From NCBI RefSeq assembly GCF_020882245.1, contig NC_083600.1, forward strand, positions 10,664,001 through 10,728,000: a stretch of DNA of 64,000 nucleotides. The letters are read 5' to 3'. Origin of the DNA: Rhopalosiphum padi (taxonomy: Eukaryota > Arthropoda > Insecta > Hemiptera > Aphididae). The notes beneath the pieces are model-generated. The model searched no databases and was not told the DNA's origin. It saw nothing but the letters and a program-made list of their open reading frames with translations. The first letter of the stretch is position 1. The number at the start of each line of letters is the position of its first letter. The position numbers were made by a program, and so were the translations under genes. This document shows positions 37,227 through 49,926 of the stretch, in pieces.

Positions 37227-38623
37227 CGCGTTATTGACTCGTAATATACTGTGTCCTGAAAATATGCCGACCATCTTCGGGCATCGCGCAGAGAAAATAT
37301 AAAACCGAGTTAATCTTATATCCTTGAAATGAAGTGTCGTCAAATCACATTAAATCGTAGTTAATTATAATATTAATAACTGCAATGAAAAATCATTCAA
37401 CGACTCAATTAACCCGTGTATATATACTATACCGAGTACTTATCTATTCTTCCACTCCAAGATTATGTAAGCGTTTATCTTACTGAATCACTTTCCTGAA
37501 AATTTGATATTCTTAATTTTGTATCAATGCCATTGGTCTTACGCTCGGCGGATAGAGGTGTATGCAATTTTGCAGTTAAAAGATCACTTGAGTAGCATGA
37601 GGCACTAAACAAATTAACAAACTTTACGTAGCACTCTTAGTGTAGCTACTAATGGATTGTATGTGAAATACTTTTGGGAGTGTGTAATAATGTGCTAATA
37701 AGTCAAGTCGACGGTAAACAGTCTAATTATAATATTATGCACAAGATAAATGGGATTTTTATCGAAATCAGTCATAATAATAATGGGTGCGTGGGCATAG
37801 TGGTACTCGATATGAACGTGAAACAGACGATCAAACAGAATTCCTGATTAGGTCATACAAAATGACGAGCCAAAATAATTGTATTACGTTTTAAAGGTTT
37901 GAGAATGTAATCATATTTATTTGATATATATCACATCGGAGTGAATAATATTGTTTAAGTAGTATATGCGAGTTGATATTCAAAGAGGATAAAAAAGTTA
38001 ATGGCGAAGTATACCTAATGATATTATAACAACCACCATTTTGCTACCGATATTGTGTGTAGTCGCGTTCATTGCGTTTATGCGAATAATAAAAAGACGT
38101 TTAGGCGCTACCGGGTATTTATTTTTATTAAAACAGTTGATTGTAAGTTGTAACCAATGGATGTTTAAATCGATTTCTATTTAAATACATAAATAAGTGT
38201 TTTGCTTTCGAAATAATGCTATCAATAATACATATTATAATGATTATTACGACCAATTAAAATTATAAAATTGTTTACTATTTGCTCAATAACTAATTGT
38301 CGTTGGAATCCGATGTAAATGCATTTTGCACAGTATAATAGATTATATCATATATCCATTAAAAGTGCCCACAGTACGCGGGTTTATCATTTTGAGGTGA
38401 AACCCGTAACTGAACTATTACTAAACTCGATAATTTGACGAAAACCAGCGATACAGCCTGTACCTATATAATATTATTTTTGCTGTTCTCGTCGAGTTCC
38501 AAATACGTAATCTTGTCAATAAATATAATTAATGGTTCACGAATTCGTACATAAATCATACATTTTCTATTATTTTAAACTTGTCAATTTATAGATACTG
38601 CACTAAGATTAAATGGTTTGTTG

Positions 38624-38654
38624 AGTGTGTGTGTGTGTCTCTCTCTCTCTCTCT
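38624..38654. repeat. Compound (TG)n(CT)n microsatellite
   Basis: About eight TG units run directly into about eight CT units. Confidence 0.85.
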
Positions 38655-39096
38655 GACCAAGCAATGTCGTATAACGCATTATGTGTAAATTAATTAATTT
38701 AAGATCATAAACTTAAATAAAATACTTTAGTCGGGATCCAAATCAAGCGCAGTAGGTGTTATGATAAGCATTTTTTTTTTTTTACAAATCGCACACAGTC
38801 GTGTTTCAATTGTTTGTTTGGATACCTATTGAAATACTAATTGGTAGATCTTAAGCGAACACGTTGAAGAGAACCAATTATTAAAAACCACAGATAACTT
38901 TATCGTTTTTATTTTTAATATAATAATAATAAGTCAATTAACTGCTATATAATAACACATATTAGAGTTAAACATGTTAGTATGTTGGTTATATATATAT
39001 ATAATAATATGATAATCAAACCATAGAGTACGCTCAGTTCTTGCAGTTCAGTGATTGTTAAATTTGATATATTGCAGTGCAAACGGTATACACGTA

Positions 39097-39121
39097 CATA
39101 TATATATATATATATATATAA
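39097..39121. repeat. (TA)n microsatellite
   Basis: About twelve TA units in intergenic DNA. Confidence 0.85.
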
Positions 39122-41613
39122 TATTATAATGGATAAAGCGGGATAATGATACTAACGTCAAAGCTTTATAATCCAATGAAGAAAAAAAATTAATACAATA
39201 GTGTTTTTTTTTTTTTAAGTGTGCTCGAATTTGACGACACCATTATACTTGCGTTCCTAATTTGGTCGTGTTTCTTAGAAGTAGATATATCCCACTGGAA
39301 CAATTTTCCGAGTAATATCTTATGTGCCTCGCCTGTATAATAATGATTTGCAAATCGCATACAATTCTAGAGGTGCTATACGATAACCCGACCTTATACA
39401 CGTCGTTTATAGGTACATATTGTGAGCACTGTACATTTTAAATGGTTTTAGATTCCGATATTGAGATGGGAACATTTTAAAGATGTTAAACGGTCTGTTC
39501 TTATATACTAACGCTCAAGACTGTCAAAAACAAATTCTACATTAATTTCATTATTTTCTTTATCGTACGCCGTCAAAATGGCACCTAGTAAAATATGATG
39601 TATAAGAAGAATATAATATTATCGGTACCGGTAAATTACTACGTTTCTAAAATATTTCTATTACTTTGAATCACTTTGAGTCTTAAATAGATTTTTAAAA
39701 CTATAGTTGTGCATCTTGTTTTTGGACTTCACGTCGAATAATACGTAGATAGGTACCTTATATTTATCGTACCTATAATACATCACTTCTAATGAAAAGT
39801 ATATTTTAACTTTCAACATTAATAATGCAACAACTACATATAATACATTTGTATGTACAATTAATAACTCATATATTTAATGTTTTTTGCTATACGTTTG
39901 CATACGATTACTGTGTTGATAGTTATGTGACAATTACAGATAATTTATAATATCAAACAATAACATAATGCCACTATTTAAGTATTCCATCAGTGTATAA
40001 TATTTAAGTGAGATTTATTTAAAATTACTTTTGCTATCGTATTCATAACATTTTTTATTAACTGATATTTCAATATTTCTGCATTCATTATTTTTAATTA
40101 GTACCTATTTATCAAATTACTACATACCTACCTATTTTGTATTTAATTTTTATACTAATAATATAGTATTTTTAACTTAGCGATACTTATATACTTTTAA
40201 TTAATACAAAAACAAAATAATAATATGCAACGCATATGATGTTATCAAAAAGTAAATTGATATCTTTTAATTATACAAGTAAGTAGGTATACAAAACTGA
40301 AATAATAAGCGAAACTGTAGTTATTTCATAAAATATTTTGACGAATTTGCTCATTATTTTTTTTTTAACGTATGCGTTTTATTTATCAGTAAGCACTTGA
40401 TCATACAATAATAGTTTTTTTTCTAATGAAAACTATTTACGTATTATTTTTATTCTAAATTACATTTTTTTTTATTATCTAATCTAATGTTTATTTTGAA
40501 TGTGTGTTTAAAAACTGTATAAATAAATATTAATGGGTGTACCTATACCTATAGACTATAATTGTTCTACTGTGTACTTGCTCTACATACAGAGTACACT
40601 ACTTGTTCGTAAATCAGAAACTATTACGAAAATTTAAAATGTATTAGAGTACAATAAATCAAAGTCCATAATTTGACCAAATTGCCCATGATAGGAAACA
40701 AAAATAAAAACCTTTATTTACTAAATACAAATTTGGAATATTATTAGTCGGTATAACTACCTATGCGTATGATGAATAAACCGCATACCTATATATGTAG
40801 TCGATGGTGAAAATATATACAGCCATTGTTAGCATATTCTAAACTTCTATACAATATAGAACATATTATATTGTACAGCAATAACAATAATTTCCTCTTG
40901 TAAGTGAATAGTTATTAATAACAATTACTGAACCAGATCAGACAGAGTTGAAAGTATTTATGATGGAATTATGGAGTTTGATTACTGACTAGGGAATTAT
41001 CAAGATTAACTATGTGGTGCTTACGGGGCAATATTGCAATTAATATAATCAATAAAATAAATGAGATTAAAACAATTTAAATTAGAATTCAAATTTAAAA
41101 CAACAACAATTGAAATAAACATTGAAAATTTACAAGTAGAATTAAGCGAGTAATTTGTATTAAGATTTCACTATGTTTTCCGTATTAACCATATAATATA
41201 TGTATTTATAGGCATTTACAATTATTTATTAAGGACGTTTTCAGTACGTAAAAACGATTACTTACATAATATATACATTTAAAATGTCGTTTCATGACTA
41301 TAAAATGGGTTCTTGGGAAAGTTATCGTTACTCCGGGTTTTCTACTTGATCTCTAACTCGCAGTTAGTCACAATGCGCAAGTATTATATAGTTATAACAA
41401 TAGTTTTAGGTAATATTTTTGGAATGATTAAATTATAGGACATTGATAAAACATGTATTATAACAGATGTGGGAAAAAAATAATATAGTCTTATGAAAAA
41501 CGCATATTTTATTATCCCAGCGACATCCTCATGCCTGCAAACGTGAGACGTGAATATATTTTATTATTTTTTTTTTTTAATTTTTAATCCGAAAACATTA
41601 GCGGATACGATTT

Positions 41614-41619
41614 TTTATT
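41614..41619 (-). promoter_or_regulatory. Candidate poly(A) signal of gene D
   Basis: AATAAA on the minus strand about 14 bases past the stop codon of gene D. It is close to the stop, so it implies a very short 3' UTR; a more distal signal is also possible in this AT-rich DNA. Confidence 0.4.
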
Positions 41620-41632
41620 ATTATTTCAATAT

Positions 41633-44600
41633 TTACAAAACGATAATAATGGTCACCGCCAAGCTGACAACGATGACGACGAAAACTAAACTACTCCGAT
41701 ACGACGGTTGGCCAGATTTATTGGGACACCTGTAAATGACACTCGGCGTAGGGTTATCGAAATCAAATGTTGGATAAGTCGGTACTGGTCTTATCGGTTC
41801 AGTCACTTCCGACACAGTCGTATTCGAAGACGACACAGTCGTATCCTCCAATGGCACAGTCGTATTCGACGAAGACACAGTCGTATCCTCCAATGACACC
41901 GTCGTATTCGGCGACGACACAGTCGTATCATTTAAGGACACGGTCGTGTCCATCGAAGACCAAGTCGTATTCGCTGAAATCGTCGTCGTATCTGTCGTTG
42001 TCGTGGTCGCCTCCGTCGACAAAACAGTCGTATCCGTCGGTGATAATGTCGTATCCGTCGGTGGTGTGGACGTTGTTGGTGGGTCTAATGGTGCTCCTGT
42101 CCATTGGTTAATTGTGTTGTGGTAACTGTTATACCAAAAGAGATTTTGTTGTACTTGCACGTACGATTCCTCGAATGAAGCTTTAATTTTCGGCGGCAAT
42201 CCTGCTGCGTTCTTCAGATTTGTCAACTGAAAAACACGATTATCTTATTATTATTTGTGCCTGTACGGTTTCTACAAACATTCTTATTTAAAAACGTTTT
42301 CGGTTTTCCTAAGATTTTTATCTGATGAAGGAGTTTTAATAATACGAAAAATGTATGACATAGGCATTATACATCTAAGTACCTAACACCCAAGTATTAA
42401 CTATGTATTGTCAAACTTTTAGTTTATTAAAATATAATAAATAGTTAATAAGGAAATCAGTGATTATATTTTATTTAAAATAAATATGTTTTACAACTCG
42501 ATATTTACTTATTTATTATTATCGAGAATTAATTAATTATTTTATTTGAACCTCACCTTAGCTATTTCAATATCAAGAGCTACTTTGGAAGCTAAAATCC
42601 TATACATATACGTAACGATACTCTCTCCTGTAGGTATCTGTCTTAGAATTCGTTCTATGTTGTTCATTAAAAAGTTTGTTAGCGCTTCTATCCCTTGTGG
42701 GGTCAAAGACATCGCATCACATATGTCCTTGAAATCTTGCAAACGTACTGGGCCACCAGTATTGAAGTCAAATAAAAATTCCAGGTATCTAAAATAAATA
42801 AGAAATTAAATTTTAATAGCTTTCGCTTTGATTAAACGAGAAACATACTCGTAACACAAGATAGGTAATAAAAACTAAAAATATGTTATTATAAAAAAGG
42901 TGTTTTAAAAACAAATTCTAACAGAAGAGTCAATTTCGATTACTTCTTGGAAGTATTTTTTGATCAAGAATAAAATATTTTCAAAAATACTGTTTTTAAA
43001 TTAATGTTTTGTTGAAATTATATTCACATACAAAAAATGTTGTACATTTTAATGTTGTTTTTTTACGGTAAATCGTAAATAGATTTTTTTTTTTTTTTGG
43101 CATTCTCAAACAAATTAAATTCACGTACTTATATAATATCAATGTATCTTTTGAACAAGCCAACGCTGACTGAGCTGAGTTTTTCTCTGAAGCCGACTTG
43201 GTGGTCATGTAAACCTTGAGCACACCTTGCCACGTTTCAGTGTCGTTACTTAATTTTATTCCCGTACACAATGCAGCGTCTTTAATATCAGGCGATATTC
43301 TGATAGCAAAAATAAAAATAAAATAGGTAATAAAAAATAACTTGAAATTAAAGCTAATAACTAGCAAACATAATATTGTCATACCATGTCCACATTTGAA
43401 CGTTACCTTTTTCTCTCTGTCCATTCTTTGAAATTTATTATTGCATTATTCGTACAATATTCGCCATCTAAGTAGCAAGCCCACACAGAAAATTTATTCC
43501 AACTTGTTATTGTCGTGTGGTCATCGGTTTTATATTGCACAACTAAAATGTCAGTCTTTTTGTAAATAAATTCGGCCAATTTTCGAACATATGACTGTAA
43601 AATATAAAAAAATATTGCTCACAGACTACAATATTACTATTAATCTAACAAAAAATAGTGAAAATAAAATGAAACATCGTCATTTCACATTTATGCTTTG
43701 TTGATTTTATTAATTATGACTAGAGTTGGGATTATATTAAAGTTATAAAAGCTCTTAAAATTAATCGAAAAACTCTAAACAAATTTTTTAAAAAAGAAAA
43801 ATATCCTACAAACCTAAACACTATAGGTAATAATTTATTTATAAAAACCTAAGAAAAACATTTTAATACCTACTATAATTTGTGGTATTATCTTTAATAT
43901 ATAAATTGTATAATATAATAATGTATATCTATTACAGGCTATACAGTCAGTGCACTATTTTAAATTGTGATGAAATAAATACAAAAATATCTCCAAACAT
44001 TATGATTAGGTACACATTATAATATCATACATATCATATGTGTATCATATACACATTGAATATTTCAAATCTGTGTTAATATATAATACACATTCAGTAA
44101 ACAAATGTCTACGAAAAAAAATACTAAATAAAATGTTTTTGTATTCGTTCATTATTCGTACATATTCGTACCACGTACTATATAGGGAATATTGTATCGA
44201 ATTTAAAGCTGGTATAGTTTTGTATCAGATAAATAGAAAAAAAATACCTTCCAAATCGTAACTATGTTCATTCTTTCATAGCACAACGTAAAGTTAAACA
44301 CGATGTGTATTATTTTGATCAAAAGTTGTATATAGGCGATTAAACACGTCATGATATTATCAAACAACACTATATCGTGAAACATATTATATTTAATTGG
44401 AAAAAATAATAATTCACCATTATTTTTTTTTACCTTAAAATGTGGTACATATCTTTACCATTTTATATTATGACACTAACTCATGTTTTCGTTACATCGG
44501 TCATATCTGCGTACTGTGTGTAAACATGGTAATAGTAATAATTGTTAGTGGTGTATAAACATTACTCCACCACCAATTCAAGGACACGTCGTATTATTTT

Positions 44601-47600
44601 TTTTGAAACACTATATTATGTAAATTTCTTTACATACCTTAATGTAATCATAACCCTGAGCACTACGACGCATTCGTTCGACCACGTAAGACAAACACTC
44701 GATGGCTGTGTACCAAGGTATTTCGTCGTCTTCCTTCGTCAGGTAGGTCGACAAGTTCAAAGGTATCGTATAATTCAACATTCCGGCTCTCGCGAGATTG
44801 AACGAGTCATCGATCAGCTGTACTCGGTTCAGAACGTGTATATTGGTATTTGATTCGTTCAACTGTTTTATCAGCTGCTGCCAATTATTGAGGTCGTAGT
44901 TAACCCTATAGAATCCTATCGATAAAAAAAAACATATTATTCCATAAACAGAAACGCACATAAACATTTAAACCAAATACCAGTCCATTGCAAATTGAAA
45001 ATCACCCAAGTACAAAGGCTTGAATCACGCAAGTACATTACGGACGTGTAAGGTTTTATCCATCTAACCGGTCTTAAGTCGTCAAAATTTCTCGCCAAAT
45101 TGTTGGTGTAAGTAATACCAATGTACCAGCTGGAAGTATTATTTTCAGTCGGCCAAATCGAAAATGGTTTCTAAACAATAAAATAATTTATGAGCTATTT
45201 GTGGTATTTGATATAATTTGATAGACATTATCCAGTCCAATATTTACATAAGTAATTGTGTACGTGTTTTGATTTCTAATGACGTTAACCACTGGATAAC
45301 CTGGCTGATTTGTCCAGGACTCAATAAAATTGGTGAATGGCACATTTTCCGACAACTTGAATCCAATGTCAAAATAATAATTTTCATAGACCGCCCATAA
45401 ATTACTTGGGGTTACTGCGCCATATCTAAACGGGACGATTTGAAAAATTATAAAAAAAATTATGTTAATAATTATTTACTTAATGGTACTGAACTAGCCG
45501 TAAAATATTACGTACTTGAAGTTTTTCAAATACAAATTTAGGGGCTCTTGGAAATTGGAATCAGTTACTATGCATTGTAACATTCTCAAAATAGCCGCAG
45601 CTTTATTGGAAACCACACGTTCAAATATATTTTGGATATCGTCAGAAGTCTTAACGGACGTGGTAATCGGGTGTCTCGGAGTCTGGTCAAACTCCATGGC
45701 AGTCTGATGCTGCTCTACGACAAAAAGTTCATTCAACCGCCAGTCCGGGTTCACCTAAAAAAAAAAAAATGACGCAATAAATACAGACTATGTACGAGCG
45801 TAGTTCGAAAAACAAATTGCAACCGGACTTACCACTTCCGTCGCGTAATACTGGAAATATCGGGCGAATCCGTCGTTCAACCACAAGTAATCCCACCACG
45901 CACAGGTCACCAAATTTCCGAACCACTGGTGGCTGTAAACTTTTTGGATCACCATTGCCGACCGTTCTTTGAATTTCAATTTTGAATCGTCGTCGAACAA
46001 CATGTATTTCTCGCTGTGTGGTCGACGATGAAAAATCACAACACACACACACAAACACACACCGTACACGCATAAACACAAACGCAAAACAAATAATATT
46101 ATATAACATTAAAACCAAACTCGACAACTCGTTTACATACCGGTAAGCGTTTATTCCCCAGTTTTCCATTCCATCGCCGTCAAAGTCGGGTATCGATATG
46201 AAATCCATTTTTTTCAATTGGTTTTCACTATCCGTGTAGTTCTCCATGGCGCTAAACAACATCGGCGTTTCTGCCGTAGCGTACATAACTTGCTCCAAAT
46301 AATCATTGTACGTGTATACATCGACGATGCTTCCTTCTATTGTACTTGATTTTTTCAGATTTCCGACAAGTGCTCCCACTAAATATGTGGGTATCGGAGG
46401 TGTCGTTTCATAATGGTCGGCCCACCAGCCGTAGTATTCGCTACGTAAAAAAATATGGTATTCGATTAAATATATTTTGTATTCCATCATATGAACATAT
46501 TATTTTTTCGCAGACATCTCTCTACTTCGACGATTCGACTAAGTTTGAGTTATATTTAAAGAAAATAATTATTATTTAAACCTAAATATCAATGCAGAAA
46601 TAATTTGCTATGCTGATGATGCTGCGATTTTATTTCGCGATGAAACAGTAAATGATTAAAATACAAACACTAATAATTTTGTAAAATAAATTAAAAATTA
46701 GTTGATAATAATTTTTTAGAATTAAGCCTAATCAAATCGAAATAATATATTTACTTTAATATTAACTCTGAGTTAATCAACTCTAATTTGAAATAAATGT
46801 GCATCAATTTTATTGTCAAAATAATTGTGTCATTTTAGAAATTTCTAATTGTATTAAATATCTAAGCTTCACCTTAGATTGTAATTTCAAATGGAATTAC
46901 CGTATTGATAATTAAACAAATATTTTACGTATATTTTTTCATATTTTTCATTATGAGCGCAATATATTTAATATTAATATGAAACAATTAATGTTATATT
47001 TATCTTTAGTTAAATCAATTATTAATTATGGTATTGTTTTTTTGGCGACAAGCATATTATAATTCTCGTGTTATTTCTTTAAAAAGTACTTTAACACGTA
47101 TAATTTAATTTATTTTTAAGACACCTAAGATTATAAGTAATAATTTTGTTTAAATTTACTTAATATTAAAAATGTACATAATAATGTTTTAATTACCATT
47201 TATAAATTTAATAATAATATTAATCGTGTCACTCACAATTATAGTACACGTTACAAAGAAAATATTAATATTAATATTCCTATCTTCTTTAAACAATTGC
47301 AATTAAACTGTGTAGAATTCTAAAAATTAATCTAAATAATTTCCATGTAATTTCGCTCGATTAATTTTTAAATAATGTTGATTTTAATCATATACCTATG
47401 TATAATTAACTGTAAATCTATTTAGATTTATCACAACTCAATTTTAAATCCCCAACACAATCTATGCCTATAGGAAGGTTGCAAATATTTTATATTTTTT
47501 ATTTATTATATTATAATATTTATGTTGTTTATTGATTTGCTAAATAAATATTATTATTATTTTTTAAATATACGGAATACACATTATCATTTTATCTTAA

Positions 47601-49926
47601 CATCATAGTTAAATTCGATGATTTTTTTTTTTTTGTATAAATCGATTGACCACGATCCAAATATTATATAATATTTTTACGTATATAATATAAATCATAT
47701 TATGTATAATTGAATACTATAACAAACACTTCATACGGTGTGGTGAAAATAAGGTAATTAATAATTAACCTAACCATGGTTATTATTGTCATACAACTCT
47801 TTTCGGAAAAGTCGAAAAGCGATGTCCACAGATAAGAATACGAATTGATCCAAATACTAAATTATATTAACAGATCCCAAAATCCACCTATATAGAAAAG
47901 TCAGCACCGCCAATGACTATCGCTCATTAAGATAAGATCATGAAAAAAGGAGTCTGTCGCAAGAGTTCAGCAGATGGTTAGGAATATCTGAGACGTCTAG
48001 AGGTAGGTCATAACACCGCTCACCACCTTATAGCGTACAACTGTAATTTTGTATTTTAAATAAATGTTAAATAAATACAATAATATTCTACTTTATACGT
48101 CACGTTTTCGTTCATGCGATAATGCGTTAATCAACAAGTTGGAGCGTAACTATATATAAAACATAATATACTATCTTCAAAATTTTATGAAATTATTATG
48201 TCTCGTAAATAACTTTTTAATTTTTGATTTCACTTCTAATGTTTATCTTATTATACAAATTGTATTTTGAAGCTTATTTAAATTTTTGTCTGAAAAAAAT
48301 ATAAACAGTATAATAAAATTAAATTTCTATATTCGTAATTAATAAGTAATTTAGCACTTTCCTATAACCCTACAAAACCAAAATCATTATAACATAATTA
48401 TATCGTACTCTTACAATATGATTTAAACAAATATAATTAATCAATAGTGTTATAGATAGTAACAATGTTAAGTAGTGAAATAATATTTATGATCGTAGCC
48501 AATCAAACTAAATGTGTGCAATAATAACAAATCAAATTATACTGCTTCACCTATCTCTATAAATGATAAAATTGAGGAAAAAATATGAGAAACGAAATTT
48601 CTTCGAATCGTCGCGTTAAGAGAGCGACAATCATCGCTCGTTTCTAAGTAAACTTTATGACTCACAGTCTTTGAGTTAAGTATTTAGGCATGTTGGATAA
48701 TGTCATCTGGTGCTCTTGTCTGCCCAATGTTACATTGAATGGAGTCTTATACGCAGGCTCGTCGTAACAAGGAAACGCTCTCCTTGCGTACGTCGGCTTG
48801 AACTGTGTCACAGCCATCCATCTGTAAACGCGACAATAAAACAATATTAAATCATAGAAAACTTAAAAAAAAAAATCAAAAGGCACAGAGGCATTTTATT
48901 TGTATTTCACAGAATGGTAGAAAAATTAAATTAAAGTCACTGAAATCGAACTATATCTATACTGAAGTAATGTAAGGCTGTACATTTGAGCTGTGATAAA
49001 ACATATTTATGCATGTAAATACTTATATAAATATATTATTATCATCATAATTTATTATATTCGTGTATCTAAATAACACGAAACTATAAAAATAATTTAT
49101 GAATTGTGACTGTCAATCGTGTTCAATTATCTTATGTGGGAGGGACAATCATTTTGAATTAAATAAATTAGTAAATATTATTAATTTAAATTAATCAATG
49201 AAGACATTTACTTAATTAAATAATATATATATATTCATATATTAAACGAAACACAAATTAAACAAAATCTAGCACACTGTTGCATAATTTATTTAGAATT
49301 TATGAATTGTTCCTCGAACCTCATCCTAAAGTTTAAAAAAATAAAAAATACTATAAGTCTAAAACTACATTTTTCGAATCCCACTCGCTCCTCACCTCCT
49401 CCCACCGCCTATCCAGATCAAGCAAAAAACATATATTTTCGACTTACTTGTTTACACCATCCTCCTTGTATACGCTCTTGTAGAAGCCGGTCATGTCGGT
49501 CCTCAGCAGTCCCTGGAAAACTATCTTCACCTGGTACCGTCGGCCGGCCAACAGGTTGTTATCCGCGTAGATTTTCAAAATCTCCGCGTCGTTGTCCAAT
49601 TCGTACGAGTCCACCGCCACGTCCGTCTGCGTCTTGAACTCGGTAATAGCCAAGCTCTTGATTTGCATGTCCTTGGCATTGAGCGTCACGTTTGGTGTGA
49701 TGCTGTTCACGTAAATGAGGATCTCCACCTGGCCACCAAACGTGTACATGTCTGAGCCCACGTCATACTTTGGCACTAGCCGCAAACCGTACGCTAACGG
49801 CTGCGTGTCGCGCGGCAACCGGTACGACGACGATTCGGCTTGGTCCGCCGAGCCAGCAATCGGATGGACTGCGACTACTACTGCGGAAACGAGTGCGACG
49901 ATTGTTGCTACCGTTTTAGTACACAT
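41633..49926 (-). CDS. Gene D: catalytically altered aminopeptidase N paralogue, GPI-type, repeat stalk
   Basis: M1 aminopeptidase-like surface protein, 1061 aa. Exons: 49926-49448, 48821-48666, 46440-46141, 46013-45833, 45754-45516, 45425-45248, 45170-44981, 44915-44638, 43594-43407, 43299-43129, 42788-42557, 42226-41633. The ATG at 49926 opens a signal peptide (MCTKTVATIVALVSAVVVAV). PCYDEP is kept. GAMEN is DGMEN (301-305). HEXXH is KVYSH (336-340): the first His and the catalytic Glu are gone, the second His is kept. The third ligand is D359. The catalytic Tyr is S421. The last exon has a Thr-rich stalk with short repeats of the TTVSSSNTTVSLED kind and a hydrophobic tail ending VTIIIVL, consistent with a GPI signal. 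It lies between C and E in the same orientation. Clean splice phases argue against a pseudogene; peptidase activity is very unlikely. Confidence 0.93.
41800..41945 (-). repeat. 42-bp minisatellite in the gene D stalk
   Basis: About three units of 42 bp encode 14 residues of the DTTVSSSNTTVSLE type. Boundaries are approximate because outer units decay into general Thr/Ser-rich sequence. Confidence 0.75.
46037..46062. repeat. (AC)n microsatellite in intron 3 of gene D
   Basis: An interrupted AC tract between exons 3 and 4. Confidence 0.8.
46580..47350 (+). mobile_element. Decayed LINE (non-LTR) reverse transcriptase fragment in intron 2 of gene D
   Basis: Plus-strand translation gives INAEIICYADDAAILF (46591-46638), containing the YADD motif of reverse transcriptase motif 5. 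Further along it gives NCIKYLSFTLDCNFKWN near 46850 and LYLSLVKSIINYGIVF near 47000, both characteristic of the thumb and connection region of non-LTR retrotransposon polymerases. Stops and frameshifts interrupt it everywhere and it has become AT-rich, so it is old and inactive. It is antisense to gene D. Boundaries are approximate. Confidence 0.8.

Larger units (their letters stand above)
37227..41632. other. Intergenic spacer between genes D and C
   Basis: 4.4 kb of AT-rich DNA upstream of gene C. No coding exon is recognised. It contains a compound (TG)n(CT)n microsatellite at about 38624-38654 and a (TA)n tract at about 39097-39121. The promoter of gene C should lie just above 37226 but shows no motif I can name with confidence. 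Confidence 0.6.
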
